Counted from the first letter of the stretch, positions 41,177 through 51,071 are shown. The stretch is 64,000 bases of DNA from Candidatus Latescibacterota bacterium (GCA_022826515.1 JAJDUT010000123.1:1-64000), one strand, 5' to 3'. Notes: generated from the letters alone by a model not told the origin. Program-made: numbers and translations.

Positions 41177-42043
41177 ATGCACTATCGGCGATTTGGGCGC
41201 ACACAATTGCAGGTGAGTGCGGTCAGCTTGGGCGGGGCCTACTTGGGAGGCAAGGAGAATCCGGAGCGCGCCGAGGAAAATGCTCGGGCGATTGTGCGGC
41301 GTGCTCTGGATTTGGGCTGCAATTACATCGATACAGCACCACTCTACGGGGCTAGCGAAGAACTGCTGGGCAAGGCACTGGCCGGGGAGCGCCGCCCCTT
41401 TTACTTGGCGACTAAGGTAGGGTTTAGGCCGGAAGGCTTTGACTATCGGCGCGATTCGGTCTTGCAGAGTTTGGAGCGCAGTTTGGCCTTGCTGGGCCTA
41501 ACTAAGTTGACGGTGGCGCAAATCCACGAGGTGAACATGGCGGGTTGGGAGCGGATCGTGGAAAAGGGCGGGACTTTGGAGGGCTTGCGCGCCGCGCAAA
41601 AACAGGGGCTGTGCGATTTTATCGGCGTGACGGGCCGGGCCATCCCCCTGCTGGCGCGGCTGGCGGCGACTGGAGAATTCGACTCGGTGCTGTGCTACCA
41701 CGACTACCATCCCTGTGTGCAGTTAGCGGCGGATGAAGTTTTGCCGGCCGCTGCGCAAAGCGATATGGGCGTGGTGCTGGCGACGGTGCTGGCTGGGGGT
41801 ATGTACGTCGCTGGCAAGGACCAGCGCGCGGCGGTGGAGCGTCGGTTTGAGGGCGAGGAAGAGCGGCAGCGGGCTTGGGCGACTATTGCCCGGCTAGAGC
41901 AGGAGGAGTCCACGCTGCCGCAGAGTGCGTTTCGCTGGGGCTTGGCCGACGAGCGGGTCTCGACCGTTTCTAGCGGCGCGGCGAGCGTGGCCGAGCTAGA
42001 GGAAGTGGCGCAGGCTGGGGATATGACGCCGCTGGCGCATTAG
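41177..42043 (+). CDS. aldo/keto reductase
   Basis: The catalytic tetrad of the family is visible: Asp and Tyr in YIDTAPLYG, Lys in LATKVGF and His in VAQIHEVN. The C-terminal NADPH-binding segment (RVSTVSSGAASVAELEEV) is typical of the AKR group active on aldoses and keto-sugars. It opens a sugar-metabolism region that continues to about 53.8 kb. Substrate unknown. Confidence 0.88.
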   Translation: MHYRRFGRTQLQVSAVSLGGAYLGGKENPERAEENARAIVRRALDLGCNYIDTAPLYGASEELLGKALAGERRPFYLATKVGFRPEGFDYRRDSVLQSLERSLALLGLTKLTVAQIHEVNMAGWERIVEKGGTLEGLRAAQKQGLCDFIGVTGRAIPLLARLAATGEFDSVLCYHDYHPCVQLAADEVLPAAAQSDMGVVLATVLAGGMYVAGKDQRAAVERRFEGEEERQRAWATIARLEQEESTLPQSAFRWGLADERVSTVSSGAASVAELEEVAQAGDMTPLAH

Positions 42044-42076
42044 AGCCGTCCGGAAGGACTGAAATTCTAGCGAGAG

Positions 42077-42115
42077 ATGCTTCGACTCCGCTGCGCTTCG
42101 CTCAGCATGACAGGA
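42077..42115. repeat. ATGCTTCG...CAGCATGACAGG intergenic repeat, single arm
   Basis: This matches the left arm of the hairpin at 43261-43362 apart from a few bases (atgcttcgactccgctgcgc and ctcagcatgacagg). It lies in the gap between the convergent AKR and Gfo/Idh genes. Confidence 0.7.
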
Positions 42116-42164
42116 AGCATACCATCAACGCTGAGCATGCAGACGAATACTTCCAGACAGCTTC

Positions 42165-43217
42165 TCAAATCCAGCCGTGCTGGATGGTCACGGGCGAGCC
42201 GGAAGTCTGGGTTTGCCAATGCGGCCTGCGGCCTATTTTGACCTCGCGTCGGGTGAGGGACGAGGCTTCGGCGGCGAAGAGGATTTCCATGATGTGCCGC
42301 CCGTATTGGCCGTGGGTCGGCGGCTCGATGTTGAGCGCGATGGCCTCGGCAAAACTCTTCCACTCGTGGTACATCTCGGTCGGCGCGTCCTCAAACGGGA
42401 CGTCTTCCCACGTATCGCCTTGGCCTACTTTGACGTACTTCTCGCCGTGCTGGCTGAAGCGCAGCGAGCCGTTGGCGCAAATCACTTGGCATTCAAAATT
42501 CGGCGCACCATCCGCGAACCCCACGGCCACGGCCGTGCCGGCGAGGCCGTTTTTGTAGCGGATAAAGGCGGTGGCCGAATCGTCGCTGGCTTGGTAGTGA
42601 GCGCGGGTGCCAATGGCGGCTGAGACCGACGCGGCTTGCGAAGCCATCACCCACGTGAGCCGATCGACGACGTGGACGCCGTTGGTCAACCACATGCCGC
42701 CGCCGTGGAAGCGGCTGCGGTACTGGGGTCGGCGGCCAGCGAAATTCCAGTTTTTCGACATGTAGCTGACAGCCGTGATCACAGGGCCGAGTTGGCCGGA
42801 GTCGAGGATTTCCTTGGCCTTGAGGCTGGTGCTGTAAAAGTGCTGCGACAACCCGACCATCAGCTTGACATTGTTTTCCGCGGCCGCGGCGACCATGGCG
42901 TCGCATTGCTCTAGATTGATGGCCATGGGCTTTTCGACGAGTACGTGCTTGCCAGCGCGGCAGGCGTCGATGGTGAGCTGGTGGTGCAACTGGTGGCCGA
43001 GGACGACGGCGACCGCATCGACGTCGGTATCCTCTAAGAGTTCGTGGTGCGTTGAATAGCCCTTGGGGATGTGGTACTTGTCCATGTACTCGCGCCGCTT
43101 CTCCTCGAACAGATCGGCGACTGCGACGATTTCTACTTCATCGAGATGGGCGATGGAATCACAGTGGGAGCGGGCGATGCCGCCGAGGCCAATGATGCCG
43201 ACTTTGAGCGCTGTCAT
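42165..43217 (-). CDS. Gfo/Idh/MocA-family dehydrogenase
   Basis: The N-terminal Rossmann motif (GIIGLGGIARSHCDSI) and the EKPMAINLEQCD segment, with the conserved Lys, identify the family. The C-terminal alpha/beta domain includes GGGMWLTNGVHVVDRLTW, where a His-containing motif lies near the active site. Such enzymes oxidise or reduce sugars and inositols with NAD(P). Its gene is divergent from the DUF6785 transporter-like gene, which may be co-regulated. Confidence 0.9.
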   Translation of the reverse strand: MTALKVGIIGLGGIARSHCDSIAHLDEVEIVAVADLFEEKRREYMDKYHIPKGYSTHHELLEDTDVDAVAVVLGHQLHHQLTIDACRAGKHVLVEKPMAINLEQCDAMVAAAAENNVKLMVGLSQHFYSTSLKAKEILDSGQLGPVITAVSYMSKNWNFAGRRPQYRSRFHGGGMWLTNGVHVVDRLTWVMASQAASVSAAIGTRAHYQASDDSATAFIRYKNGLAGTAVAVGFADGAPNFECQVICANGSLRFSQHGEKYVKVGQGDTWEDVPFEDAPTEMYHEWKSFAEAIALNIEPPTHGQYGRHIMEILFAAEASSLTRREVKIGRRPHWQTQTSGSPVTIQHGWI

Positions 43218-43260
43218 AGGGTATCCTTTGATGTGAGTAACTGGCGTTACGCACGGCCCG

Positions 43261-43362
43261 AGGTATGGGATGCTTCGACTCCGCTTACGCTCCGCTCAGC
43301 ATGACAGGGGCTGGTGCTCTCCTACCTTGTCATGCTGAGCGTAAGCGAAGCATCCCATACCT
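43261..43362. repeat. long imperfect hairpin of the ATGCTTCG repeat family
   Basis: The left half 43261-43310 and right half 43324-43362 are inverted copies. The left has two small extra pieces (actccg and ccg) relative to the right. The rest of the 260-base gap 43218-43477 is A+T-richer near 43430-43470 and probably carries the promoter of the next gene. Confidence 0.75.
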
Positions 43363-43477
43363 AAGAAGCCCGTACGTAGCAACACTAAGCAAGGTGCGCT
43401 AAGTATAGAATGCGGCTTGGCCGGCCACAAATCGCCGCCCATTTGCGATAAAATAAATAATATCCTAAGATGCCCTA

Positions 43478-45421
43478 ATGCCCGGTAATTTTACCTATCG
43501 CTCGTTCGCCGTGGGTGCGTTGCTCTCGCTGGCGATCAACATGTTTTTCGCGTATGCCCGGCTGGCGATGGCCACCGCGGGTATGTCCTCCGATTACATC
43601 ACCGCCGGGGCGGTTTTCCTGTTCTTTCTGGTGGTGGCTTTTATCAATCCCGCGCTCAAGCTGCTGCGCCGTTCTTGGGGTTTTAACCGCTCCGAGCTGA
43701 TCGTCATCTACGCGATGATGATCATCGGCTCAGCCATTCCCACCTGGGGTTTTACGGGCAATTTGATCGCCATGTTGCCCAATATCTACTACTACGCCAC
43801 GCCCGAGAACAACTGGTCGGAGCTGTTGCACCCTTATGTCCGCGAGTGGATGGTGCCGCAGGACCCAGACGCGATCAAGTATTTCTTCGAGGGCCTACCC
43901 AAGGGGCAGCCCATCCCTTGGGAACACTGGATGGTGCCGCTGGCGGCTTGGGTCTCGTTCATTCTGGCGATCTACCTGATGATGATCTGCATCGCGTCGA
44001 TCGTTCGCCGCCAGTGGGTTGACTACGACCGCTTGACCTTTCCGCTGTTGCAGCTACCCATTGACCTGACGGAAGAAGGCAAGAGCGGGTCCATCGTCGC
44101 TCCGCTGTTCAAAAGGCCGCTTTTGTGGATCGGATTCGCACTGCCTTTTTTGCTGTATAGCACCAATGCCTTAAACCACTATTTCCCCTTTATCCCGGAA
44201 GTGCAGTTGCGCAATAGCGTCTCGCTGTTTAACCACGCACTGCATCTGACGACGAATGTGAACTTTGTCGCGCTGGGGCTGGCGTACTTTTTGAGCTTAG
44301 ACGTGGGATTGAGCATTTGGCTCTTCCACTTGTTGACCAAAGCGCAGATCACCACCGAGAACGTCCTCGGCTATTCGCTGCCCGGTCGCCGCGACCTGTT
44401 TATGGAGGGTTCGATGTCGGTGTCCTACGAGGGGATGGGAGCCATGCTGGTGCTGGTGCTCTACGGGCTGTGGAACAGCCGCAGCTATCTGCGGCAGGTC
44501 TGGCGCAAGGCTCTGTACAACGAGGGGGGACTGGACGATTCGCAGGAGATTCTCTCGTATCGGACGGCGCTCATTGTCTTGGTCCTATCCAGCGGGTACG
44601 CTACGGGCTGGCTGACCCTATCGGGCGTGCCTTGGTGGGTCTCGTTGTTTTTCCTTTTTATCGCATTTTGCATCTTCTACGGGCTGACTCGGATCGTCGC
44701 CGAGGGCGGATTGGGTTTTGCGCGGGCACAGATGACGGCGCAGCCGTTTGTGATCGACGCGGTAGGCACGGAGGCGATTGGTCCGTCGGGGTTGGTGAGT
44801 TTAGGGATGACCTTTAGCTGGGCGGGCGATCTGCGCACCATGGTGATGGCCTCGGCGATCAATGGGCTCAAGCTGGCCGATATTGGCCAGGTGCGAGGAC
44901 GACCGCTGTTTTGGGCGCTGATGCTTTCGATTGTGGTCGGCTTGGTTGGGTCTATATGGATGGTGGTGTGGATGGGGTATCAGTACGGGGGCATTAATTT
45001 GGACTGGTGGTTCTACAATCGCTTCGGCGAGATTGTCCACGGCGATTCGGCCTACAAGATCGCCAATCCGAGACACCCCTTAAACGACTTTGGCGAGATC
45101 GGGCCGCGCTTCATGTTCGCGGGGATCGGCGCGGCGATCATGGGGTTGTTGATGTACGCCCGGCACCACTTCCTTTGGTGGCCGGTGCATTACCTCGGTT
45201 TCCCCATCGGCGCGACGCTGACGATCATCTGGACGTGGTTCAGCATTTTTATCGGCTGGGTCTTGAAGGCACTGGTGCTCAAATACGGGGGGGTGAAGCT
45301 CTATCGGCAGCTACGGCCTTTGTTTTTGGGGTTTATTTTGGGACACATTTTTGTCTCGGGATTCTGGGTACTCTTCGACTATATCACCGGGGAGACTGGC
45401 AATCGGATTCCGATTTTTTGA
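43478..45421 (+). CDS. DUF6785/DUF6784 polytopic membrane protein, transporter-like
   Basis: A 647-residue protein with at least twelve hydrophobic segments and the family marker YYYATPENNWSELLHPYV, then TFPLLQLPIDL and RIVAEGGLGFARAQMT. These proteins are frequent in Planctomycetota and Latescibacterota near sugar oxidoreductases and glycosidases, and look like secondary transporters, though no substrate is proven. Here the gene lies between Gfo/Idh, AKR and GH116 genes, so a sugar or glycoside is a reasonable guess. A second, disrupted copy of the family is at 51882-53790. Confidence 0.83.
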   Translation: MPGNFTYRSFAVGALLSLAINMFFAYARLAMATAGMSSDYITAGAVFLFFLVVAFINPALKLLRRSWGFNRSELIVIYAMMIIGSAIPTWGFTGNLIAMLPNIYYYATPENNWSELLHPYVREWMVPQDPDAIKYFFEGLPKGQPIPWEHWMVPLAAWVSFILAIYLMMICIASIVRRQWVDYDRLTFPLLQLPIDLTEEGKSGSIVAPLFKRPLLWIGFALPFLLYSTNALNHYFPFIPEVQLRNSVSLFNHALHLTTNVNFVALGLAYFLSLDVGLSIWLFHLLTKAQITTENVLGYSLPGRRDLFMEGSMSVSYEGMGAMLVLVLYGLWNSRSYLRQVWRKALYNEGGLDDSQEILSYRTALIVLVLSSGYATGWLTLSGVPWWVSLFFLFIAFCIFYGLTRIVAEGGLGFARAQMTAQPFVIDAVGTEAIGPSGLVSLGMTFSWAGDLRTMVMASAINGLKLADIGQVRGRPLFWALMLSIVVGLVGSIWMVVWMGYQYGGINLDWWFYNRFGEIVHGDSAYKIANPRHPLNDFGEIGPRFMFAGIGAAIMGLLMYARHHFLWWPVHYLGFPIGATLTIIWTWFSIFIGWVLKALVLKYGGVKLYRQLRPLFLGFILGHIFVSGFWVLFDYITGETGNRIPIF

Positions 45422-45434
45422 GGAGGAAAAATCA

Positions 45435-46463
45435 ATGCGAGCAGGAGATAGAGAAAAAATTGGGCCGCACGGCTTGGAGGTGACGCGCTTGGGACTGGGC
45501 GGCACGACTTTTGGCAATATGTACTCGGTGCTGAGCGAGCAAGAGGGGTTGGACGTGCTAGACGCGGCCTTTGCGGCTGGGGTGCGCTACTTCGACACTG
45601 CGCCGCTGTACGGCTACGGCTTGAGCGAGACGCGCTTGGGGCCGGGGCTGGCGCGCTACAACCGCGACGAGATCGTCCTGTCCTCCAAGGTGGGCTATAC
45701 ACTGGTGGAGCGAAAGCCCGGCGACGATTACGTCGATCTGTTCGTGGATGCGCCTGAGATGACCAGCTATTTCGATTACTCGCGCGACGCCGTGCTGCGC
45801 TCGATAGAGGGGAGTTTGGATCGCCTCAAAATGGATCGCCTCGATCTGGTGCTGATCCACGACCCGGACGAGGGGAAGAGCATTGAGCCGGATTGGACGC
45901 CGGGCGAGCGGGGGTACTTCGACCAAGTGATGGCTGAAACCTATCCCGTGCTCGATGAGTTGCGTCAGCAAAAGGTGATCAAGGCGCTCGGCTTGGGTAT
46001 GAACCAGTGGCAGATGCTGGCCGACTTTGCCCGCGCCGGGGACTTCGACGCCTTTTTGCTGGCTGGCCGCTATACGCTCTTGGAGCAGGAATCGCTGCGC
46101 GAGTTGTTGCCGCTGTGCTCGGAGAAGGGGGTGCGGATCGTGATTGGCGGGCCGTACAATTCGGGGATTTTGGCTACTGGGGCAGTCGAAGGTGCGTATT
46201 ACAACTATGCACCGGCCGCGGAAGATGTGCTGGAGAAGGTGCGCCGCATTGAGGCGGTCTGCGCGCGGCACGAGGTGCCCTTGTCGGCCGCGGCGCTGCA
46301 ATTTCCCTTTGGGCATCCGGCGGTGGCGACCGTCATTCCCGGGGCACGGACCGTCGCGGAAGTTGCCGCCAATGTGGATTGCCTAGAATACCCAATCCCC
46401 GCCGATTACTGGGCCGAGCTCAAGCAGGAGGGGCTTATCGACGCGGAGGCTCCGACGCCTTAG
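45435..46463 (+). CDS. aldo/keto reductase (aldose 1-dehydrogenase-like)
   Basis: ATG at 45435 follows a near-perfect AGGAGG at 45421-45426, just after the transporter stop. The catalytic residues are in YFDTAPLYGYG, LSSKVGYTLV and DLVLIHDPD. The overall sequence (ETRLGPGLARYNRDEIVLSS) resembles D-threo-aldose/L-fucose dehydrogenases. It is likely co-transcribed with the DUF6785 gene, linking uptake with oxidation of an aldose. Confidence 0.88.
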   Translation: MRAGDREKIGPHGLEVTRLGLGGTTFGNMYSVLSEQEGLDVLDAAFAAGVRYFDTAPLYGYGLSETRLGPGLARYNRDEIVLSSKVGYTLVERKPGDDYVDLFVDAPEMTSYFDYSRDAVLRSIEGSLDRLKMDRLDLVLIHDPDEGKSIEPDWTPGERGYFDQVMAETYPVLDELRQQKVIKALGLGMNQWQMLADFARAGDFDAFLLAGRYTLLEQESLRELLPLCSEKGVRIVIGGPYNSGILATGAVEGAYYNYAPAAEDVLEKVRRIEAVCARHEVPLSAAALQFPFGHPAVATVIPGARTVAEVAANVDCLEYPIPADYWAELKQEGLIDAEAPTP

Positions 46464-46480
46464 ATCCGCAGATGGACGCA

Positions 46481-46508
46481 GTAGGGGCGACCGATCGGTC
46501 GCCCCTAC
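46481..46508. repeat. perfect 28-bp palindrome, GTAGGGGC family
   Basis: GTAGGGGCGACC at the left end is mirrored by GGTCGCCCCTAC at the right with GATC at the centre. It lies just upstream of the GH116 gene and is related to the elements at 4767 and 27003. Confidence 0.8.
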
Positions 46509-46538
46509 CATCCCCATTCACACCGAGGAGTAACCACA

Positions 46539-49043
46539 ATGTCCAATTGGCCGATGCTCAAGCACTACGATCGGGATCACCTCGCCAACATTGCCATGCC
46601 CGTTGGCGGCATTGGCACCGGCACCGTTTCACTGGGCGGACGCGGAAATTTGCGCGACTGGGAACTGATGAACCGCCCGGCTAAGGGATTTGTCCCAAGC
46701 GGCGATGGGGGTCGAGGAGGAGGGGCGTTTTTTGCCCTGTACGCCAAACCTGCTGGCGGCCCATCTGTCACCCGGGCGCTCGAAGGGCCGGTGGATGTAT
46801 CCGAATACCAGGGGGCGAGCGGCAGTGTGGCGGCCAATCACGGCTTGCCGCGCTTTGCACAATGTGCGTTTGCCGCGGCCTATCCACTTGCACAGGTCCA
46901 GCTGTCCGATCCACAAGTTCCGGTCGCGGTTTGTCTCGAAGCGTTTAACCCGTTTATTCCCGCCAATGCCGATGACAGCGGCATCCCCATCGCGGTGCTG
47001 CGCTATACGCTCACCAATCGGACCAACAAGCGCGTCGCGGCCTCGGTGTGCGGCTCGCTGCCCAATTTCATTGGCAACGATGGCGTGGAAGAGCTGGCCC
47101 AGGCCAATCGCAATCGCTTTCGCAAGGCAACGCACTGTCAGGGCATTTTCATGGACAGCAAAGGGGTTGATCCCGCCGCCATCAGTTATGGCACTATGGC
47201 TCTGACCACCACAGCCAAAACGGGTATCACCTATCGCACGGCGTGGAAAAAAGCTGGGTGGGGCACGTCTCTGCTCGACTTTTGGGACGACTTTGCCGCC
47301 GATGGCCGGGTGGAAAAGCGCCCCAGCGAAGGGGTTGACATGCCGAGTGCCTCGCTCGCGGTGCGCACCAACATTTTGCCCAAGCAACACAAGACGATCA
47401 CCTTCTTGCTGACGTGGCACTTTCCCAATCGGCACACGTGGTCGCCGGGCGACGATCCCTACCTTGGCAACTACTATGCGACGCACTATGGCGATGCGTG
47501 GGACGTGGCCTGTAAAACCGCGCCGAGGCTCAAAAAGCTCGAACAGCAAACCGTGCGCTTTGTCTCAGCCTTCGCGGCAAGCGATCTGCCCGAGGTAGTA
47601 AAGGAAGCCGCCCTTTTCAATCTCAGCACCTTGCGGACGCAAACGTGCTTTCGCACCCCCGATGGACGTTTATTTGGCTGGGAGGGCTACAACGATCACA
47701 GCGGCTGCTGCATGGGCTCCTGTACGCATGTGTGGAATTACGAACAAAGTACGGCGTTCCTCTTTGGCGATCTGGCCCGCACGATGCGCGATACTGAATT
47801 CAATCACGCCACCGACGACCAAGGCATGATGAACTTTCGCGTCCACCTGCCCCTGAGTCGCGCCCGTGAATTTGGCAAGGCCGCAGCCGATGGTCAGATG
47901 GGCTGTATTATGAAAGCCTATCGCGACTGGCAGCTTTGCGGCGACGATGCCTTCCTCCAATCGATTTGGCCAAAGGTCAAAAAGGCCCTTGAATTTTGCT
48001 GGATCGAAGGGGGATGGGACGGCGATGGCGACGGCGTTATGGAGGGCTGTCAGCACAATACCATGGATGTCGAATACTACGGCCCTAATCCACAAATGGG
48101 GATCTGGTATCTGGGTGCTCTGCGCGCTGGCGAGGAAATGGCGCTCCATTTGGGCGAAGCTGACTTTGCGCAAACCTGTCGGCGGCTCTACGAGAGTGGC
48201 CGAGCCTACATCGACGAGCAATTGTTCAATGGCGAATACTATGAGCATCGCATTGAGCCACCCCAAAAAGTGGCCGCAGCGCTGCGGCTGAGTATGGGCG
48301 CGGCGGAACTCTCCGATCCAGATTACCAACTCGGCCGCGGTTGTCTGGTAGATCAGCTCGTTGGCCAGTTTTTCGCCCATGTCTGCGGTTTGGGCTATCT
48401 GACCAAGCGCGCCCACGTGCGCCAAACTCTCAGGAGCATCCGCAAGTACAATCACCGCAAGAAGCTGACGGATCACTTCAACTGCATGCGCTCTTATGCC
48501 TTGGGCGATGAATCGGCCTTGCTCATGGCGAGCTATCCCCGCGAGCGGCCCGACAACCCGTTTCCCTATTTCACGGAAGTGATGACCGGGTTTGAATACA
48601 CCGCGGCCATTGGCATGCTCTACGAGGGGCAGCGCAAAAACGGGCTGCAAACCATGCGCGACATTCGCAATCGCTACGATGGGGCGAAACGCAGTCCCTT
48701 TGACGAAGCCGAATGCGGCCATCACTACGCCCGGGCCATGGTTGCTTGGGCCGGGGTGCTGGCGCTGACGGGATTTAATTATTCGGGAGTTACAAAGTCC
48801 ATCGCCTTTGCCGCAGAGATAGGGACCTTTTTCTGGTCAAATGGCGCTGCTTGGGGCACGGTGCGCATTGCCCAACGCCAGTCGGGCTATCGCATTGTCT
48901 TGGATGTTTTGTATGGGCAGATCAAAATTAAGCACTTCAGGCTGACTGGCGTGGGCGAGCATACCTTTAACCGGGAGCTCGTGCAGCGCGAGAATAGCCA
49001 ACGGACCTTTGTCGTGAGATCGAGCAAGGAGCATACACCATGA
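46539..49043 (+). CDS. glycoside hydrolase family 116 (GBA2-like beta-glucosidase)
   Basis: The N-terminal IAMPVGGIGTGTVSLGGRGN and LRDWELMNRP open the GH116 beta-sandwich. The C-terminal (alpha/alpha)6 domain holds GVMEGCQHNTMDVEYYGPNP and, later, DEAECGHHYARAMVAWA, the two regions where the nucleophile Glu and acid/base Asp of the family lie. There is no signal peptide, so it is probably cytoplasmic and acts on an imported glycoside (beta-glucoside, xyloside or GlcNAc-type). ATG at 46539 follows CGAGGAG. It overlaps the following epimerase gene by four bases, which fits a small catabolic operon. Confidence 0.9.
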   Translation: MSNWPMLKHYDRDHLANIAMPVGGIGTGTVSLGGRGNLRDWELMNRPAKGFVPSGDGGRGGGAFFALYAKPAGGPSVTRALEGPVDVSEYQGASGSVAANHGLPRFAQCAFAAAYPLAQVQLSDPQVPVAVCLEAFNPFIPANADDSGIPIAVLRYTLTNRTNKRVAASVCGSLPNFIGNDGVEELAQANRNRFRKATHCQGIFMDSKGVDPAAISYGTMALTTTAKTGITYRTAWKKAGWGTSLLDFWDDFAADGRVEKRPSEGVDMPSASLAVRTNILPKQHKTITFLLTWHFPNRHTWSPGDDPYLGNYYATHYGDAWDVACKTAPRLKKLEQQTVRFVSAFAASDLPEVVKEAALFNLSTLRTQTCFRTPDGRLFGWEGYNDHSGCCMGSCTHVWNYEQSTAFLFGDLARTMRDTEFNHATDDQGMMNFRVHLPLSRAREFGKAAADGQMGCIMKAYRDWQLCGDDAFLQSIWPKVKKALEFCWIEGGWDGDGDGVMEGCQHNTMDVEYYGPNPQMGIWYLGALRAGEEMALHLGEADFAQTCRRLYESGRAYIDEQLFNGEYYEHRIEPPQKVAAALRLSMGAAELSDPDYQLGRGCLVDQLVGQFFAHVCGLGYLTKRAHVRQTLRSIRKYNHRKKLTDHFNCMRSYALGDESALLMASYPRERPDNPFPYFTEVMTGFEYTAAIGMLYEGQRKNGLQTMRDIRNRYDGAKRSPFDEAECGHHYARAMVAWAGVLALTGFNYSGVTKSIAFAAEIGTFFWSNGAAWGTVRIAQRQSGYRIVLDVLYGQIKIKHFRLTGVGEHTFNRELVQRENSQRTFVVRSSKEHTP

Positions 49044-49807
49044 CGCGTTATACCCGCATTGGCCTGACTGGGGCCAACGGCACCATTGGCCGCGTGTTGC
49101 TGGCCGGCTTGGGAGCTGAGTACGAATTCAAGGCATTCACGCGCCGCCCGGTTGATTTTCCCGCCACTATCGTCAATTTCGACCGCGCCGCAGAGGTCGA
49201 AGGGGCGTTTGAGGGGCTGGAAGCAGTGATTCATCTAGCGGCCGATCCTAGCCCAAGCGCCTCTTGGGAAAGCGTGCGGGATCACAACCTCGAAGGCATG
49301 TACCAGGTGCTGGAAGAGTGCCGCCGATCCGGGGTCAGACGCCTAGTCTTTGCCTCGACTAATCACACTCAGCACGGCAATACTATTTTGACTACTCCTG
49401 AGACTTTGGATCCGTCCAAGCGCATCCGCATGCGTTTGGACGAGCCGCCTAATCCTGACTCCATGTACGCGGTCTCCAAGCTCTTCGGCGAAAACATGGG
49501 CAAGCTGTACAGTCAGCGCTACGGCCTCGAATTCGTCGGTCTGCGCATCGGCTGGATCATTGCTAAAGACGATCCGACCACCATGCGCGGCACTCCCGCC
49601 GAGGACTATATGCGAGCCATGTTCCTCAGCCACCGCGATTGCATTGAAGCTCATCGTCGTGCCCTCGAAGTGGACACTCAGTACCTGCTGGCCTACGTGG
49701 TCAGCGGCAACGGACGGCGCGTTTTTGACCTGGAGGCCACCGGGAAGGACTTGGGTTATGTGCCGCAAGACGACGCTGAGGATTATTTTCGCCGCGTGGA
49801 GGGGTAG
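49040..49807 (+). CDS. NAD-dependent sugar epimerase/dehydrogenase (uronate-dehydrogenase-like extended SDR)
   Basis: The Rossmann motif GLTGANGTIGRVLL, the VIHLAA segment, and the active-site Ser/Thr (FASTNHTQHG) plus YAVSK fit the extended SDR family. The length (255) and the LRIGWII and ADEP-like C-terminal order are close to uronate dehydrogenases, which oxidise uronic acids to lactones. It is translationally coupled to the GH116 gene (ATGA), suggesting the released sugar is oxidised next. Confidence 0.85.
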   Translation: MTRYTRIGLTGANGTIGRVLLAGLGAEYEFKAFTRRPVDFPATIVNFDRAAEVEGAFEGLEAVIHLAADPSPSASWESVRDHNLEGMYQVLEECRRSGVRRLVFASTNHTQHGNTILTTPETLDPSKRIRMRLDEPPNPDSMYAVSKLFGENMGKLYSQRYGLEFVGLRIGWIIAKDDPTTMRGTPAEDYMRAMFLSHRDCIEAHRRALEVDTQYLLAYVVSGNGRRVFDLEATGKDLGYVPQDDAEDYFRRVEG

Positions 49808-49974
49808 AACGCTCTCGCCTCCGAGGCTCCGACGCCTTGAGCAGAAGATTTCTTGGACGTATTTTAAGACCCATCACCAGCTCCTTGCGCCTGGGAATTT
49901 ATCTCAACCTCGTCCTCTAAGTTTGCTGGATAACCTTCTAGTCAAACTTGGGGACTTAATTAGAAAGGAGAGGC

Positions 49975-50967
49975 ATGACCTCTTTTCCCCGTACCACAAA
50001 CATGTGCATAGAGTTTCTGCACCAGAAACTCACCCGGCACGTAACCCCCTTGCTCATTGTTGCCCTTAGTGTCCTGTTGCCGCAGATGGCATCGGCAGGT
50101 GCTTGGACGCTTGGAAAGGGCCATGTATGGAGCAAAATTACCTACATGTCACTATCGACCAACGAGCACTACGATAATGACGGAAATGCCAGTGAGATTC
50201 CCGCCCGCTATAAGTCCCAGCAGGTCTATTTCGACGTTTACTACGGTTTGAATGACCGGATCGACGTCGGCGTAAAGATCCCGTATATCAGCAATGAATT
50301 TGTAGATGTTAGTCCCGATCATCCTTTCTATGGGGCACCAGATAAAAAGGACTCGGGCTTGGGCGATGTGCGCGGAGTTGCCAAAATCAACCTCGTCAAC
50401 AGCGCGGATTTGGTGGGCACGCTGAAGTTGGGATTCAAAGCACCTATGGGCGAATATCGGGAAGTGCCCGAGGCCCTTTCCATAACCGGCGGCCAATGGG
50501 ATTTTGACGTTGTTGCACAACTCGGCCGGTCTTTTTACCCCGTGCCGGTGTACGCCAATGTCGATCTGGGGTATCGCCTGCGCGGCGAATACACAGATTC
50601 CAATCCCAGCGACGCCGGCGGAGTTGACCGCACGTACACCCCTGGCGCAGAGTTTGTTTTTAACGCTGAGGCAGGTTATAGCCCGATGGACAAACTCCTC
50701 GTCGCCCTCAAGTACGAAAGCATCATAGGATCGGAGTACGACACCATAAATAACCCCCCAGCAGGTAGCCAAGTAGAAACGCTCAACCAAAGCGTCGCCT
50801 ACCTAGCGCCGACGGTCTTGGTTGGCCTCCATCCCAACGTGAGTCTTGAAGCTCAGGCGCGCATGACGGTCAGCGGCAGTCGGTATTTCGCCGGTTCGAC
50901 CTATGGGGTAGGGCTTTCTTTTACGGCCGACCTGATCGAGCAGGTGGTTCGTCAGGGGACTCCGTAG
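49975..50967 (+). CDS. outer-membrane beta-barrel transporter-like protein
   Basis: ATG at 49975 follows AAGGAGAGG. A signal peptide with a long N-region ends near MASAGAWT. The mature part alternates polar and hydrophobic residues in strands (QQVYFDVYYGLNDRIDVGVK, VYANVDLGYRLRGEYTD, YGVGLSFTADLI), as in outer-membrane channels related to phenol-degradation MetA or toluene FadL-like barrels. It is monocistronic: a clear terminator follows. It may let hydrophobic or sugar substrates enter. The 167-base gap before it shows nothing else of note. Confidence 0.75.
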   Translation: MTSFPRTTNMCIEFLHQKLTRHVTPLLIVALSVLLPQMASAGAWTLGKGHVWSKITYMSLSTNEHYDNDGNASEIPARYKSQQVYFDVYYGLNDRIDVGVKIPYISNEFVDVSPDHPFYGAPDKKDSGLGDVRGVAKINLVNSADLVGTLKLGFKAPMGEYREVPEALSITGGQWDFDVVAQLGRSFYPVPVYANVDLGYRLRGEYTDSNPSDAGGVDRTYTPGAEFVFNAEAGYSPMDKLLVALKYESIIGSEYDTINNPPAGSQVETLNQSVAYLAPTVLVGLHPNVSLEAQARMTVSGSRYFAGSTYGVGLSFTADLIEQVVRQGTP

Positions 50968-50992
50968 TCTTCTTCGATAGAGTAGAACAAGT

Positions 50993-51033
50993 AGGGGAAG
51001 GGGCTTTTGGGTTCCTTCCCCTGTTTTATTTTT
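50993..51033 (+). terminator. rho-independent terminator
   Basis: A nine-base stem (AGGGGAAGG at 50993-51001 with CCTTCCCCT at 51014-51022), a 12-base loop and the T-rich tail GTTTTATTTTT follow the outer-membrane protein gene. Confidence 0.85.
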
Positions 51034-51071
51034 GTAGGATAACAAAGCTATTCATACGAGGAGAAAGCGAC

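Noticed and set aside
47670..48725. 351-aa minus-strand ORF opposite the GH116 gene
   Set aside because: Antisense shadow; the plus strand encodes a complete GH116 enzyme here.
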